Positions 32,631-45,450 of a stretch of 64,000 nt of DNA are shown piece after piece. The notes below the pieces were generated by a model. It made no database searches, was not told the DNA's origin, and was given only the letters and a program-made list of their open reading frames with translations. The stretch's first letter is position 1. Each line of letters starts with the position of its first letter. This DNA is from Entrophospora sp. SA101. Lineage: Eukaryota > Glomeromycota > Glomeromycetes > Entrophosporales > Entrophosporaceae. The stretch spans positions 12,914 through 76,913 of the forward strand of contig CAUDNR010001602.1 in NCBI GenBank assembly GCA_958430865.1, written 5' to 3'. The position numbers were made by a program, and so were the translations under genes.

Positions 32631-34440
32631 ATGCCGGATTACGTTTTCACAGCTTCTGCGTTTGTAGCAATTATCTTATGTATAGTTCCCAGTATCATTC
32701 ACATACAAACAAGAAATTGGGGTGCGATATTTATGACATTCTGGGTGCTGCTCACAAACATGATAATTTTCATCAATTCCATATTATGGGCGAACGATTT
32801 GGACGATAAAGCTCCAGTATACTGTTACATAGCTACGCCATTGTATAATGCTGCACATTTTGGTATTATGGCTTCGGCTGTGTGTATGATACACACGCTA
32901 CACAATTATGTTGTTAAGCCAACATTATTGACTGAAAATGTCAGGAGACGTCAAATATTAATACATTTTTTTCTGTCGATCGTTTTCCCATTCATACTTG
33001 TTGCGTTTAATTATTTGAACATTACATCTATTTATGGACTCAGACCTATTCTTGGATGTTCTATACAGGAGAGTAATACTTGGGTATATATTGTCGTAGA
33101 TGCAATGTGGCCTTTAATAATATCTGGTACTGGATGTTATTTTGCAGGTAAATATTGTTATAATTTTCTTTCAAAATAAAAACCTTTTTTACATGTAAAA
33201 AAAATTAATAAATAATTATTTATTTTATAGCACGAACTGCCTATACTATCATTAAAAAAGGACTAGAAATACAAAGCCTGTTAAAATATTCCAAGTCTGG
33301 TTTAAACATATCAAAATTTTATCGATTGGTGCTTTTCTGCATAACATTCTTGATAATTGCATTTCCAGCAGCCTGTCTAACATTTTTCTCGAATATACAA
33401 GCGTTAGTACCTTATGATTTTGCTGAAATACATAAGGATTTCTTTGTGATCAAAAAATTCGACAATGGCGTGTCATTTATTGATTATGTTAAACCATTGA
33501 CCGGCTTAATCCTATTCGCTTTTTTTGGTACTGGACGTGATGCAAAGCAAGCATATTTAAGATGGGCCAGGAAATTGAAATTAGATTTGGTGTGTGGATG
33601 TTGTATTAATTTTGAACTGGACGATAAAACCTCTACTAATGGTACTACCAGTACTTTGAGGAGCTTGTAAGTTTAATTATTTTTTGTGTTAATTATTTCA
33701 CTTTATATATAATTCTAATTTATTTTTTCCCAATTTGTAGTAATACAACCAATTCACGTATTGGATCATCCCCAAGATCCCCAAGATCTCCACAATCACC
33801 AAATATAAATAATTCATATCATTCAAATCATTCAAATCATTCATATCATTCAAATCATTTAAGTAGCAGCAATAATAATGCCAACAATAATCTTATGCCA
33901 CCTGAACCAACCCATAACAACATGGGTAATAAAATAATGAACTTCCTTTCTGGTCATAAAACACCAACCGAAAAAGCAGAATTTGATCTTACTAGTGGCA
34001 TAAGAATTAGAATCGATGGATTAGATACAAAATCGGGTGATGATGAAGATTTTAATGATGAATTAATATATAACAACGATAAAATTGATAATAATGATGA
34101 TGATATTAATAAAAATCAGTATTTATTAAAACCTGCACCAGCATATCTTAAATCAATTTATAAAACTTTAGAAGATGATCAAGAAGATGGCAATGATAAT
34201 AGACTCAGGCCTGATATAAGTATCACAATACATAATGATTCATCTATGTCATCGTTATCATCATCTTCAACACTTAATAATAGCACGCCACCACCAAAAC
34301 CAACGCCGTCAGAATTTATTTATGATGGTGACAGTTTTGGTGATGTTGATGATAGTGTAAACCATATTGATGTATTATTATCAGTTTATCCTGAAGAAAA
34401 TCAAGACAGTAATGTCCCACCAATTGTGGAGTTATATTAA
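32631..34440 (+). CDS. STE3: STE3-family pheromone receptor (seven-helix GPCR), 3 exons
   Basis: Proposed CDS: join(32631..33147, 33231..33666, 33741..34440), 550 aa. The first 290 residues have seven hydrophobic helices. They carry family marks: an outward N-terminus without signal peptide, WLL/WVLLTNMI in helix 2, the loop W.NDLDDKAPVYCYI, HFGIMASAVCMIHTLHNYV in helix 3, and SGLNISKFYRLVLFC before helix 6. STE3-type receptors bind lipid-modified a-factor-like peptides and signal through a heterotrimeric G protein and a MAP-kinase cascade at the plasma membrane. The C-terminal tail of about 260 residues is Ser/Asn/Asp-rich and disordered, with SPRSPRSPQSP repeats. The introns have GTAAAT and GTAAGT donors. 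The final codons (...VELY, stop) lie on a rearrangement junction: from 34428 the DNA is an inverted copy of TFB1 exon 3, so the natural C-terminus may have been lost. Confidence 0.9.
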
Positions 34441-35437
34441 TTTTAGCCTCACCGCCATCTTCAGTCACAGGTCGTAAGTGAGGCATTGTAGAGGAACGAC
34501 CTCTTTGTTGGTTCATACGTGAATCTTGATCACGTAATAGATCCTGAACCATATCAACCAATCACATATTTGATTTTTTTTTCAAGTTAATAAAAAAATT
34601 TTTGCTAAAAAACATTTTTTTTATTTTTAAATTTTTTTTTCTATATTTAATGTGACATACGCAAATTCATAGTATGGAAATAAAACCATACTTTTCTCAA
34701 CTCCCAGAATTCCTCTTCATTGATACATTTTTGTTCTACTACAAGAGTTTTATGCTGATCAGCTAAAGCGTTATCTCTAAGCAGTAATTGTTTTCGTAAT
34801 TCAATATCTTTACTGGTAAGTTGTGGTTTTCTAATCGATATCGATGATGATGATGATGGTGATGATGATGATGGAGGCGTGGTGATGATTCTACCTGTGT
34901 TTCGTGTAGCAGGAGATGATGAACCAGAAACTGGTGATGGGGCAGCTGAGCGTTGATAGACCGGTGAAGGTCTTGAGGCTGTAGAAGATGTCACAACAAC
35001 ACCTGATCGTTCACGTTGTATACTTTCTGTTAATTCTTCTTTTATTTTTTTTAATTCATCCCAACCTGCTGGCGGTTTTAGTGTAAATATAAAATGTTGT
35101 GAATCAGATGAATTATTGTTACTATTATTATTATTATTATTATTATTATTTTGATTTACTATAATCTTAAATTTTGGTTCAGCTGAATCTTCTTTAACAA
35201 ACGATATTTCTAGAGGTAGAATAAGACAATTTTAATTAGTTATTGATTTTTCCCATATTCATGCAAAAAGAAAAAAACCATGTTGATTAAGTTACTTTGT
35301 ATTGTAGATATGAAAAAGTCTACTACCGGATTTGACTCGTTACTTGGAGTCCAAAGAACCCTTTTTGTTGTCATTGTAAAAACACCATCTCTTTCTAAGT
35401 AATTGGCTACTGCTCTCAAGGAAACTTGTTCATTCAT
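34316..35437 (-). pseudogene. Inverted, truncated third copy of the TFB1 5' end, running into antisense STE3
   Basis: 34428-35644 is the reverse complement of 26878-28094: it contains TFB1 exons 1 and 2 complete and the front of exon 3. By position the exons are complement(34316..34543, 34692..35209, 35296..35437). After ...KINITPQL the reading frame enters the antisense strand of STE3 exon 3 and stops at 34316, giving a theoretical chimeric product of 295 aa (PH-like domain and first BSD plus an unrelated His/Gln-rich tail). It retains about 207 bp of TFB1 upstream DNA. It is convergent with STE3 and overlaps its end. Biology or assembly chimera cannot be separated from sequence alone. Confidence 0.8.
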
Positions 35438-35642
35438 ATTTTATATTTTTTTTTATTTTTTTTTTAAAAGTGCAAAATTTATGATTGGTTCATCATTAAT
35501 TTATAAACAATCGGATTTCATGTATTTTCGACAATAATAACCTTTTCGATAAATATTTCTTTTAATAAAAGAAATTTAACAAGTTTCGACTTGAACCCAA
35601 TTCCCATAATCACAAAACCAAACCATTCGCTGGTATAAATCA

Positions 35643-36164
35643 CCAAATATAAACTTTGACTTGTTTTAATAAATGTGGAGATTTTTTTGAGTGAGTGACG
35701 TGAAACAATCTTTTCATACAACATTTTTTTCAAGTTTTTTTCTCTAACAGGATTAATATATAAATTGAAAACGAAAATTGCATTATTTAAAGAACAACCA
35801 AACACTAGTGATTGATTATCGTGATTCAACAATAAAAGAAATTCTTTGAAGATTTAAAAGTGATGAACAAAATTAAACCTGTCTTGTGTGCTGTGTAAAG
35901 GTCATTCTAAGTACCAATATTGATCAACCAATGTTTTTCAAACTCAGACACCAAAGACAGCTCAAGAACATTATTAATATTGTTGCGTATTATTATTAGG
36001 CGTAGTTCTGTAGTTAATTTCAAAATCAAGAATTCGAAAAAAAAACATCAATTTAACACTACTCATATTTATGTAAAGACAACTTGATTTTTTACATTTT
36101 ATGATATGTAATAATAAAAGAATAGTTTTAATTTGTAAAAAAGAAGAGGCATTTTTATTTTGAA
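35643..36164 (-). pseudogene. Kinase 5' fragment (copy of 26245-26766) ending at the N gap
   Basis: Same orientation and sequence as 26245-26766 (offset 9398). It is joined to the inverted TFB1 fragment with a 2-bp overlap (CC at 35643-35644). The 111 bp that separate these two pieces in copies 1 and 2 are missing here. It stops at the gap. Confidence 0.8.
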
Positions 36165-36174
36165 NNNNNNNNNN
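36165..36174. other. 10-N assembly gap
   Basis: Ten N of unknown true length. The left side is kinase promoter DNA and the right side starts at the equivalent of base 684, in a kinase 3' flank. Repeated kinase DNA on both sides explains why an assembler would stop or misjoin here. Confidence 0.99.
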
Positions 36175-38303
36175 TATTTAGCCGATTGCAAACTCGCTTT
36201 GGTTTACTTGCAAAGCAACTTAAGTAGCTTGTTTAACAGCCTTACGTTTACAATTACAATAACACCATCAGTATTTCCGATTAACCTTTGGACGATGCTT
36301 CATTAACACCCACCAGTTAACCAACGTTGGTCCTAACCTTTGCTTACTCACTAAAGCAAATCACGTTACTAATCATTGTTAGCACTCACTAGTTAACCCC
36401 AACATTGCTTGCTCACCAAAGCAAATAAACGTGGCTTTTTACCAAAGCTTCACAAAAAATTGGCAATATAAAACTTTTTATTTCAAATGAATCTAAACCT
36501 ATTAATTATGCTTTGAATCGTGTAAACCCACATTCATCTATCTTTCAATACGCAACCACCATTATTTTCATTACACACTGTATCATGTTATTAATAAGAA
36601 ATATTCGAGTTGAACTTGATGAGCAATGAATTCAGAACGTATTCCTATAAATCAATAATTAGATGATGTTTTATTTAGTGATATCAGCCATTAAAAAATC
36701 TTAGATGGCCAAGCAGCTAAGAACTCATAAATATTTTTTATCTTGGATAAAAAATATAAATTACCAAAAAATCAATTTTATCAAGAATCTAAAATTTAAA
36801 AAATAAAAAATTTTGAATTTTCTTTTAAAAAAAAAAAAGAATATTATAAATATCACCTCACCAAGTCTATTTCTTTTCTTTGTAAATGTTGTGAATCAAA
36901 ATCAAATCGTTAATTTGAAATTTATTATTCAAAGTTTGATCAGGATGCAAATTCTGATCGCTAATTTTGAATTTCACGTGCGTTTTTTCTGATTTTTCTG
37001 TGTAAATTTAAAATCCAGATATTTTGATACCTTTGACATTATTTATTTACCATCAAATTTTGGCTCTTGCATATCAGGGTTTATTTATTGCTATTATCAT
37101 GAATATATTAATATTGTATTTTTACCCAAAAAACGCCCGTTGTGACAGAACCCCCAAAAATATAAGAAATACAAGCTGACATAATTCTTACATGATTTCA
37201 TATAAAAATCATTCAGAATTAGATTTCCTGATGATACTAATGCAGTGTTTGTTTTCTTCTGCTGTTTCAAGCAAGGATCTATCCAAACTTGCCTTTTCAA
37301 GCAAAAATCAGGAGTTGCTCAATTCCTTTTTATGTTGATTTAATTTCTATAATGAAATTTTTATAGAAATGTTAAAATAAGTTAACAATAAATAATAAAA
37401 ACCAACGTTAACAAAAATCAATACTTATATTAAACCATTATATATTTTTCACTAAACATTACAGTTCACCTCTATAACAGACCTTGCTCTGCAGCAGATT
37501 GAGAATTTAAGCCCAATTTATATAAATTATTACTACTATATATAGCAGATTCTCTTTATTTTTTCCCATGCCGAATGGTCCATTACATAGAGAGTGAATT
37601 GTGTGTCCTTTTGTTATTTTAATAATTGCATCACCCTAGCAATAATCTGAAAGTCCCTTTCTATGTTTATAGGACAATCAATAACGGTTAAATGTTTGTA
37701 AAATATGCCATTTATCAAAGGTTGACCTTAACTAAAACAGTGCATTATACTGTATGTTTAACCTAAACCAAATTTAATCTTTTTTTACCTTTGATGGCTT
37801 TTTCGTCTTGCCATCCAAGTGAAAGTGTGGTAGAGATTTTCCTCCAATTGTATCCAATGTCTCAATAAAACCATTTCAAAAAAATAAAAATAAAAAAAAA
37901 ACAATATTAAATCTAACATTGACCTTCTTGGTCTTAAACCAGAATGAGATGCAGCAGAGGACTTGCTGAAATCAATATAGATATCAAACTTTACGAACAT
38001 GATGTATTGGAATAGAAAAGAGGTAGCAAAGAAAGAATTACCTTTGTAATATTAAAATTATAACATATACACAATAAAATTTCAACTAATTATTAAAATC
38101 GTATCAATTTTAATAACAGTAAAGATTTTAAACTTGTAAATGATTTATAATAAATTGGATTTTTATGACGTTTGATACATTAAAAAGCAGAATTGGATGA
38201 TAATATTAACTTTATTTAATTTATTTGTTGATTTTTAAAAATGCACAAGTTGCTTTACAATAAAATTAATTTGATTAACTTTTTAAATATATTTTAACAT
38301 AAA
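36175..38303. other. Copy 2 kinase 3' flank remnant and intergenic DNA
   Basis: Equivalent to 684-2812. No gene seen. Confidence 0.6.
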
Positions 38304-38369
38304 TTATAGGTAAACATAATCATTGTTCTTCACCCAATGATCTTTTCCATTATTATTCTTTGTCATATT

Positions 38370-41300
38370 TTACTCAATGGTCTCTTCATCATATTTTATC
38401 CAATGATCTTTTTCAATTACACTAAATCCAGATTCATTTTTTTTGACACGGTAAAAAGAATCTGAAAATTCCGTATTTCCAATCAACTCTGAAAATTTTT
38501 CATCATGAGTTATAATAATTAATTGAAAGTTTGGTTGATTACGACGTGACTCTAATAATTGTCTTAAACTTAAAGCCAAGCTTCTTACATTTGCATCATC
38601 TAAATTGGTGGTTGGTTCATCAAGTGCTAATGCTCCAAATTTAATACAAAAGGCTTCTGCTAATGCTATTCTTATAACTATTGAAGCCAACATTCGTTGA
38701 CCTGCACTACTTTTTGCACGCATATCAACTTCTACATCTCCTCTAATCATTACAACTCGGTAATTATGTGATCTTTTTGTACTTTCACCATCCTTTTCTG
38801 CTCGTATCTCTATTGCATCAATATCCCTGCCACGATATGTTAAAATCCATAAATGTCGAATTATAGAATTGATTTCTTTCATCTTTGCTGCATGATAACG
38901 CATTATTGCCTTGTCCAACATTTGTGCATATGTGTTAAGATCCCCTATCGCCAATTCAGAAGTACATACAATAACATCTTGTTCTCGATGCTTTTTTTCA
39001 ATATCCTTGTAATTGGTTTCAAGTTCTTCATTAGTACGTTTAATAGTCTCTTCTAATTGTCTCTTACATCCATTCTGATTAGCAAGTTCTACCGTGATCT
39101 CTTCATAAAACTGTTTTGATTCAACCAATTGATTATTAGTGTTGCTACAATCTAAATGATTTAATCTTGATTCCAATTTTTGAATTTCCAAGTCAAGTCT
39201 GTGAATGGTCTGTTTGCAGTTTAGGTATCTTAGATTATCTTGGATATTCCTTTCAATTTCTCTTGTGTTTGCCATTGATTCATCTAAAATTCGAATCTTT
39301 TCTTCTAGCCTATTAAGGTTAGTTGTTTCAATATTAATATTCCATTCAACTGTTGACACAAAATCTTTACTAGAAGACAATTTTTCTTTTAAATTTTCTT
39401 TCTCAAATATTTTTATTTCTTTTCCAACTCCATCGAGTCTTTTAATTGAATAAGAAATATCATTTTTTAATTTTGTGATTGTATTTTCAATATCATGAAT
39501 TTGTGTCGCAATTTCGGTTAATTCTTCTTTTTGTCTTGATATACTTGATTGAAGTTCTGCAATTTCTGGATCCAATACATTTTTCCTGGCTTCATAGCCT
39601 GTAATTTTTGACTTTATCTCATCTAAAGCCTTATTTACATATTTCATTTTTTCTAAATCACGAATACTATTTGAATACTTGGAATTCTTTTCATTAAGTA
39701 TATCTTGTAGTTTAGACAAAAGATTTGTGTCTTCATCAAGCTTTTGTGATAATTTTATTTCACAATCTTCGATATGATTGATTTGGTCTCGTAAAGAGTC
39801 ACGCTCCATTAAACATTTATCTAGTGTCATTGTAGATCCAATTTCGCTTAATTCTTCTTCAAGCTGATAAATATCAAAATCTAATTTCTTTATTTTTTTG
39901 TTTGAATCAACAATTTGTTCGGCATTCTTGTGTAATTTTTCAAGTTCGTCAATTTCACCTTGAAGATTCTTTACTTTTTCAGATATCTCATTCTTTAATG
40001 AATCTTTTTGAACTTTTTCTTTATTTAATTTGTCAATTCTTTTTTCTAATTCTGAGTTCTCCACTTTTAATTGGTTGACATAATTCCAACTTGGCTCTAA
40101 TTTACGAAGGGCCTGAACTCGAATTGTCAATGCTTGAACTTCAACCTTATTTTTCTCATTTTTCTTTGGAATTACATTATTAATAATATTTTTTAGGTCA
40201 CTCAATAATCTTTCCAAATCTTTGTTTGTTTCAAACTTATGCTTACACAGAGAACACTCATTATTATCTTTACATTCATTAAGAAACTTATTATATAATG
40301 ATATGTGGTATGAAGATCCTGAAAGTTGATTTTGACAATCCTTTAATTTTTCTTCTTCTTGTCTCAATACATCATCAAAATTTTTATCACCACATTCCTT
40401 TTTAATCATATTGATATACATGTTAGATTTATCCTGCAACTCTTTTTTGTGTGAATTTAACATTTGTAAATTGGCATTAATCTTAGAAACATCACTTATA
40501 ATACATGGGTTATCGTGATTCATTAGTCTATGATGTTCAGATTTGTAACATGTTATTAGCTTTTTAAGATCTTTATCAAGTGATTCAATAACTGGCTCTT
40601 TCTTTAATTTTTCTTTTAATTTTATTTTGATAAATTCAACTAAAGGCTGTAATGATTCAAAATTTTTTACTTGATCTTCTCGCTCTTCTTTTCTATATTG
40701 TAATTTTGCAGCAATGTCTGTTTGTTTGCTTAAAATAGAAATTTCATTATCAAGATTATAAAGTTTTTTTTGAAGATCTGATCGTATTTGTTTTTGCATA
40801 GAAATTTTTGACCTGATGTCTTCATTTTTAAATTTTAAATTTTCACATTCATAATTTTCATATGCATCCTTTGCCTCTTTTTCTAATTGATCTAAATCAA
40901 CTTCAGACAATTTAATACCATGTATTTCATTTTCAAGTTCTCTCTTTTTTTTTTGAGATGCCCACATTTCCTTTATGATTGCTTGTTTTTCTCCTTCTAA
41001 TTCATTTAAACTTTCAGATAAATTATTCAATGAAAGTTTCAAGTTTTTCTTTTGATCTGAAAAATTATTATGTTCTATATTTAAAACACTTTCTTTTTCA
41101 TGAATTACGATATTCAGTTTGTGATTAACTTCAGACATGATATTTTCAAGTGATGTAGCTTCATAATCAATCATAATTGGATCTTGAAATTTATACAAAG
41201 AAGTAATTTCTGTGATAATATCTTTAAATTCTATGATTTTTGCTTGATAAGTGTCAAATTTTGCTTTGTATGAACCCAAATCATTATGAGTCTCAGATAA

Positions 41301-42326
41301 CGAAGTTCTCAAATCTTGGATTACACCTTCAAGTTCTTTTTTTTTCTTTAATAAATCTTCATGATCTTCATGTTTTGATGCAGGATTAGTCCTAATGTTT
41401 TGCAAAATAGCATTTAATTCTTGTTCATCATCAGATATTATTTTAAAATTAGTCAACAATTGATCACAATTATTTTCCATGATAGCCTTTTCACTTTTTT
41501 TCATAGCCAATCTCATATTAATGGACTTGATTTCATCAGATGCCTGTTGTAATTGGCTTATTTTTTTAGAGGTGTTGGATTTATTGATAGTCAATTGATC
41601 AATTTTCTCATCAATTTGTTCGATTTTTTTTTGATCAGCCTTTATATTTATATTATGTTTTTCAGCTTGATCTTTTTGAGCTTTTAATAAATTTAATAAA
41701 TTTTGACTTTCTTTTAGTTCGTTTGTTTTTGTTTTTTTTAGATCAATCATAGAAGCTAAAGCTTTTGTAAATTTGGTGGCAGCAAAAATATCATCAAATT
41801 TTTTTTTCAAAGTAAATGAATCACTTAATGGCCAAAGGTTATCTTCTTGATGACAGAAAATAACATTTTCTAAAATCGCTTTAGAGATACCAAGTAAGTT
41901 TGCCACATCTTTATCAATGTCTGCACAACGTGAACTAACGCTTGCAACCTCATTCGTTATAAGATTTCTTACTTGCAAGGATGAATCAACAGTTGTTAAT
42001 TTTAGAGATGACAAAAGTTGTTTAAGTGACAATACTCTTGTGCATGTGATCTCATGACCACAAATACTTTTGAAGACAACTTTCGCTTGAGCAAGAACCT
42101 CTTGTTTTTTGCAAAATTGTAGATCATGAACAAAAGAATGACCATAGTCGTTACACCTTGGATAATTTCCAACGGTAGCAAATCTTAAACTTTCAACTAT
42201 TGTTGTTTTTCCAGCACCATTAGAACCAACTATTAAAGTAATGGGTTTTAAGAATTCAATGTATTGAACGGTTTGAGGATCAAAAGAACGAATCCCTTGT
42301 ATCATCAACCCTTCAAGTGATGCCAT
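38370..42326 (-). CDS. RAD50: RAD50 (copy 2)
   Basis: Encodes a protein identical over 1318 residues to that at 2879-6835, including the P-loop, the C-S-L-C zinc hook (nucleotides about 40245-40256) and the LDEPTTNLD Walker B. The duplicated tail past the stop is present too (38307-38369). Identity at synonymous sites as well means very recent duplication, allelic copies or gene conversion. Confidence 0.97.
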   Translation of the reverse strand: MASLEGLMIQGIRSFDPQTVQYIEFLKPITLIVGSNGAGKTTIVESLRFATVGNYPRCNDYGHSFVHDLQFCKKQEVLAQAKVVFKSICGHEITCTRVLSLKQLLSSLKLTTVDSSLQVRNLITNEVASVSSRCADIDKDVANLLGISKAILENVIFCHQEDNLWPLSDSFTLKKKFDDIFAATKFTKALASMIDLKKTKTNELKESQNLLNLLKAQKDQAEKHNINIKADQKKIEQIDEKIDQLTINKSNTSKKISQLQQASDEIKSINMRLAMKKSEKAIMENNCDQLLTNFKIISDDEQELNAILQNIRTNPASKHEDHEDLLKKKKELEGVIQDLRTSLSETHNDLGSYKAKFDTYQAKIIEFKDIITEITSLYKFQDPIMIDYEATSLENIMSEVNHKLNIVIHEKESVLNIEHNNFSDQKKNLKLSLNNLSESLNELEGEKQAIIKEMWASQKKKRELENEIHGIKLSEVDLDQLEKEAKDAYENYECENLKFKNEDIRSKISMQKQIRSDLQKKLYNLDNEISILSKQTDIAAKLQYRKEEREDQVKNFESLQPLVEFIKIKLKEKLKKEPVIESLDKDLKKLITCYKSEHHRLMNHDNPCIISDVSKINANLQMLNSHKKELQDKSNMYINMIKKECGDKNFDDVLRQEEEKLKDCQNQLSGSSYHISLYNKFLNECKDNNECSLCKHKFETNKDLERLLSDLKNIINNVIPKKNEKNKVEVQALTIRVQALRKLEPSWNYVNQLKVENSELEKRIDKLNKEKVQKDSLKNEISEKVKNLQGEIDELEKLHKNAEQIVDSNKKIKKLDFDIYQLEEELSEIGSTMTLDKCLMERDSLRDQINHIEDCEIKLSQKLDEDTNLLSKLQDILNEKNSKYSNSIRDLEKMKYVNKALDEIKSKITGYEARKNVLDPEIAELQSSISRQKEELTEIATQIHDIENTITKLKNDISYSIKRLDGVGKEIKIFEKENLKEKLSSSKDFVSTVEWNINIETTNLNRLEEKIRILDESMANTREIERNIQDNLRYLNCKQTIHRLDLEIQKLESRLNHLDCSNTNNQLVESKQFYEEITVELANQNGCKRQLEETIKRTNEELETNYKDIEKKHREQDVIVCTSELAIGDLNTYAQMLDKAIMRYHAAKMKEINSIIRHLWILTYRGRDIDAIEIRAEKDGESTKRSHNYRVVMIRGDVEVDMRAKSSAGQRMLASIVIRIALAEAFCIKFGALALDEPTTNLDDANVRSLALSLRQLLESRRNQPNFQLIIITHDEKFSELIGNTEFSDSFYRVKKNESGFSVIEKDHWIKYDEETIE

Positions 42327-42596
42327 TTATTATATATAAACAATGTGTATATACAAAACTTATTCTATATACTGTATATATGTATGTAAAAGAATCAGAT
42401 TGATTGATGATGAACAGTTATTTTTTTTGATTTTTATATAATAAAAAAGTTTGTGTAAGAGTTGGTATATTAATAGATAACTATATATATATATAAATAA
42501 CACAATAACACGTCAAATTTTCACGTGTTAAAATTTATTTTAAAAATTGTCGATCATAAACAATTATATATATATACAAAAAAAAATCTATTTTTT

Positions 42597-45000
42597 TTAT
42601 GGTGTACATCTTCCCATAAATCTAGGATATAGACAGCATTCTTTTACTGTATCGCGATTCAATAACCATGCAAGAAAACGTTCAACACCTAAACCAAATC
42701 CACCATGCGGAGATGTACCATATTTACGTTGATCAGTATACCAATAATAGTTGGTTGGATCAAGGCCTTTAATTAATATCAAAAAAAAAAAAAAAAGGTT
42801 TAATTTAGATAAATTTTATAGTAAACAAATTTATACCAGCACATATATAATTAATATAAATACCTTCACGTTTATAACCTTCCAACAACTCATTCTTAAA
42901 TAATGATTACAACTAATTAATTATTATTTTATTCGATATAATAATATAAACTGGGGAGAGTTTACTTACCAAATCATTGATCCTCATACTACCGCCAACA
43001 ATCTCACCAACACCTGGCATCAACACATCCACACTTTCAGTGACCCTACGATCATCACTACACCTACTCATATAAAAACTTTTAATTTCAGCAGGAAACC
43101 GATGAAGAAAGATAGGTTGATTGATTTTATCAGTCATTGCACGTTCTGGAGCCTCGGGAATATCCTCACCAAACTCATAAAAGCTACCATCCTCCTTTTT
43201 AATATCATTTTCTTTAAGATATTTTATCGCATCCTTGTAATCCAATCTTAGAAATGGACGCTTTGGTGGTTGGAAGTCGGGATTAAGTTGATCAATAAGT
43301 TTACGAGTTGGTTCGTGTGAGAGTACTTGATCAATTGTCGTACAAATAATATCTTCTAATGTATTTAATAAATCGTCAAATGTAATAAAAGCCATTTCTG
43401 CCTCTAAATGTGTATATCTAACATTAACCATAAAATAAATATTTACTCAATAATAATAATACCAATAGTCACGAATATTAATTATACCAACTCTGATAAA
43501 TGTCTTCTAGTATGAGATTTTTCAGCTCTATATGATTCAGACATACAATAAACATCGCCAAGAGATGGGAGGCATGTTTCAAGGTATAGTTGTGAGGATT
43601 GGGTAAGGAAAGCCTAACAGCATGTATATATTTATTTATTTATTAAAAAAAAACAAACTAATTAATAAAACTAACAAAATAGTTGACATACCTTTTCACT
43701 ATAATAATTCAATTCGAATAATGTGCTTCCGCCCTCTACTTGTGTTTGAACCATACATGGAGGTGTAACCTCAGTGAATCCTCTTGAATCAAAATAATCG
43801 CGAAATGCTTTCATCACAGCTGATCTAGCTTTTAACACAGCGGATGAAGTTTCACCTCGAAGAACAAGATGTCTTTGATCAAACATAACTGAAGGGTCAG
43901 CTTCTGCATTAAGCTTGTTAGTGAATGCATCATCTCCACCAGGCGCCTTATGAAAAACTTCCCAATAATCTACATTGAGTTCATGATTATCTGGTGCCTA
44001 ATAATAATGATTATGATGATAAAATGAGTTTAACTGATGATTATTGACTTGAATCAACCGATCAATTGATCTTTGTTTACTTACTGATTTCCCTTCAGGA
44101 AGTTCAGAAATAACTCCATAAACAGTGACAGTAGATTCTAAAGTTAATGTTAGCGCATCATACGTTTGGCACTATAATAATTATTTATTATTATTATTAT
44201 CATCCTTTTTTTCAGTAAGTATAAATATAATGTCAAAAAGAATAATAATTTACCACTTTTCCTGTCAAAAGACATTGGATATAACCAGTTCCATCTCTTA
44301 AGATTAAAAATTTCATATCTTTTCCTTGTGTGCGAAGACGATGAACCCATCCTGATACTTTAACACGTTTTTTACGATTTTCAATTGATTCACAAATTTT
44401 TATCTTAAAAAATATATATATGTATATACATGTTATATATATATATATGGTATTTTGAATGATAAATTTGATGGTGGTAAAAAAATAAATAATACCTTTA
44501 CAGGTGTAGGAAGATTAGGATCTTGTTCAAGTACAATTTTTTTTGCTTCTTCTAATTTTCTCTGTTCTTCTTCTAATTGAACTTTTGATTTTTCTTTATC
44601 AGATTTTTTCTGTTCTTCTTGTTTTTTTGCTTTTTTTGCCAAGTCTTCTACTCTTTTTTTTGCTTTTTTTAAAGCAGCACCAGAAATATCTTTGAATTCT
44701 TGGTCTTCAGAAGTTTTCTTTATCAAAATATTTATATCCAACCCTTTTTTTTGTAGTGCAAATAAAGCTGTTTGATATGGTTTTGTCGATGTTCCATCAC
44801 CAGTTTCATCAGAGCCTTGTGTCTCATCAACATAAACATGAGGGGTATCTTTCTTTGCCAAAATTAAAAAAAAATTAAATTAAGAATTTACTAATATTAT
44901 CCATTATTTACAGATTAATTGATTAATTATTTTTTTTAAAAAAATATTTACTATCTTTAAGAGTTAATTTTTCCGCCATTTGTGTTGATAAATCAGACAT
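42597..45000 (-). CDS. DED81: Cytosolic asparaginyl-tRNA synthetase, 9 exons (copy 2)
   Basis: Proposed CDS: complement(42597..42766, 42864..42894, 42970..43417, 43492..43613, 43692..43997, 44085..44171, 44254..44403, 44496..44848, 44952..45000), same 571-aa product as copy 1. I saw one substitution, in the intron between exons 5 and 6 (near 43640, C in copy 1 and T here). All splice sites are kept, including the GTTGGT donor before the YTHLEAE exon. Confidence 0.93.
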
Positions 45001-45450
45001 GATTTTTTTTTTTAATCGCTCGAAATCACAAAATAAAATAATGACTCAAGGTTACACTATAGACAACAAATTTGAAATCATATGATTACGATTCGTTATC
45101 TTTAAGTAAAAGATAAATGTAATCTGCCGATGTTCATTTACAACTACCATGTAAGGTATTAGAGTTTGACATGGGATCTTTATAGAAAGATTCTAAAAAT
45201 ATATTACATGGTAAAACAAATGAAATAAAAGCAGTCGATCGGTCAATCACCAAATTTTGATTGATGTTCTGTACATTATATTCTTGAATATTTCGTTTGT
45301 TGGCGACAAATTCATCACTGAATAATTTGCGTGAATATCCTCAAAACTATTTTGCAACTTTATATTATAATCATGTGATACAATCAGTTTATCGATTAAT
45401 AATGAGTATTTCAGCAAACATATAATTATAAAATCTTGTACTTTTTAATT

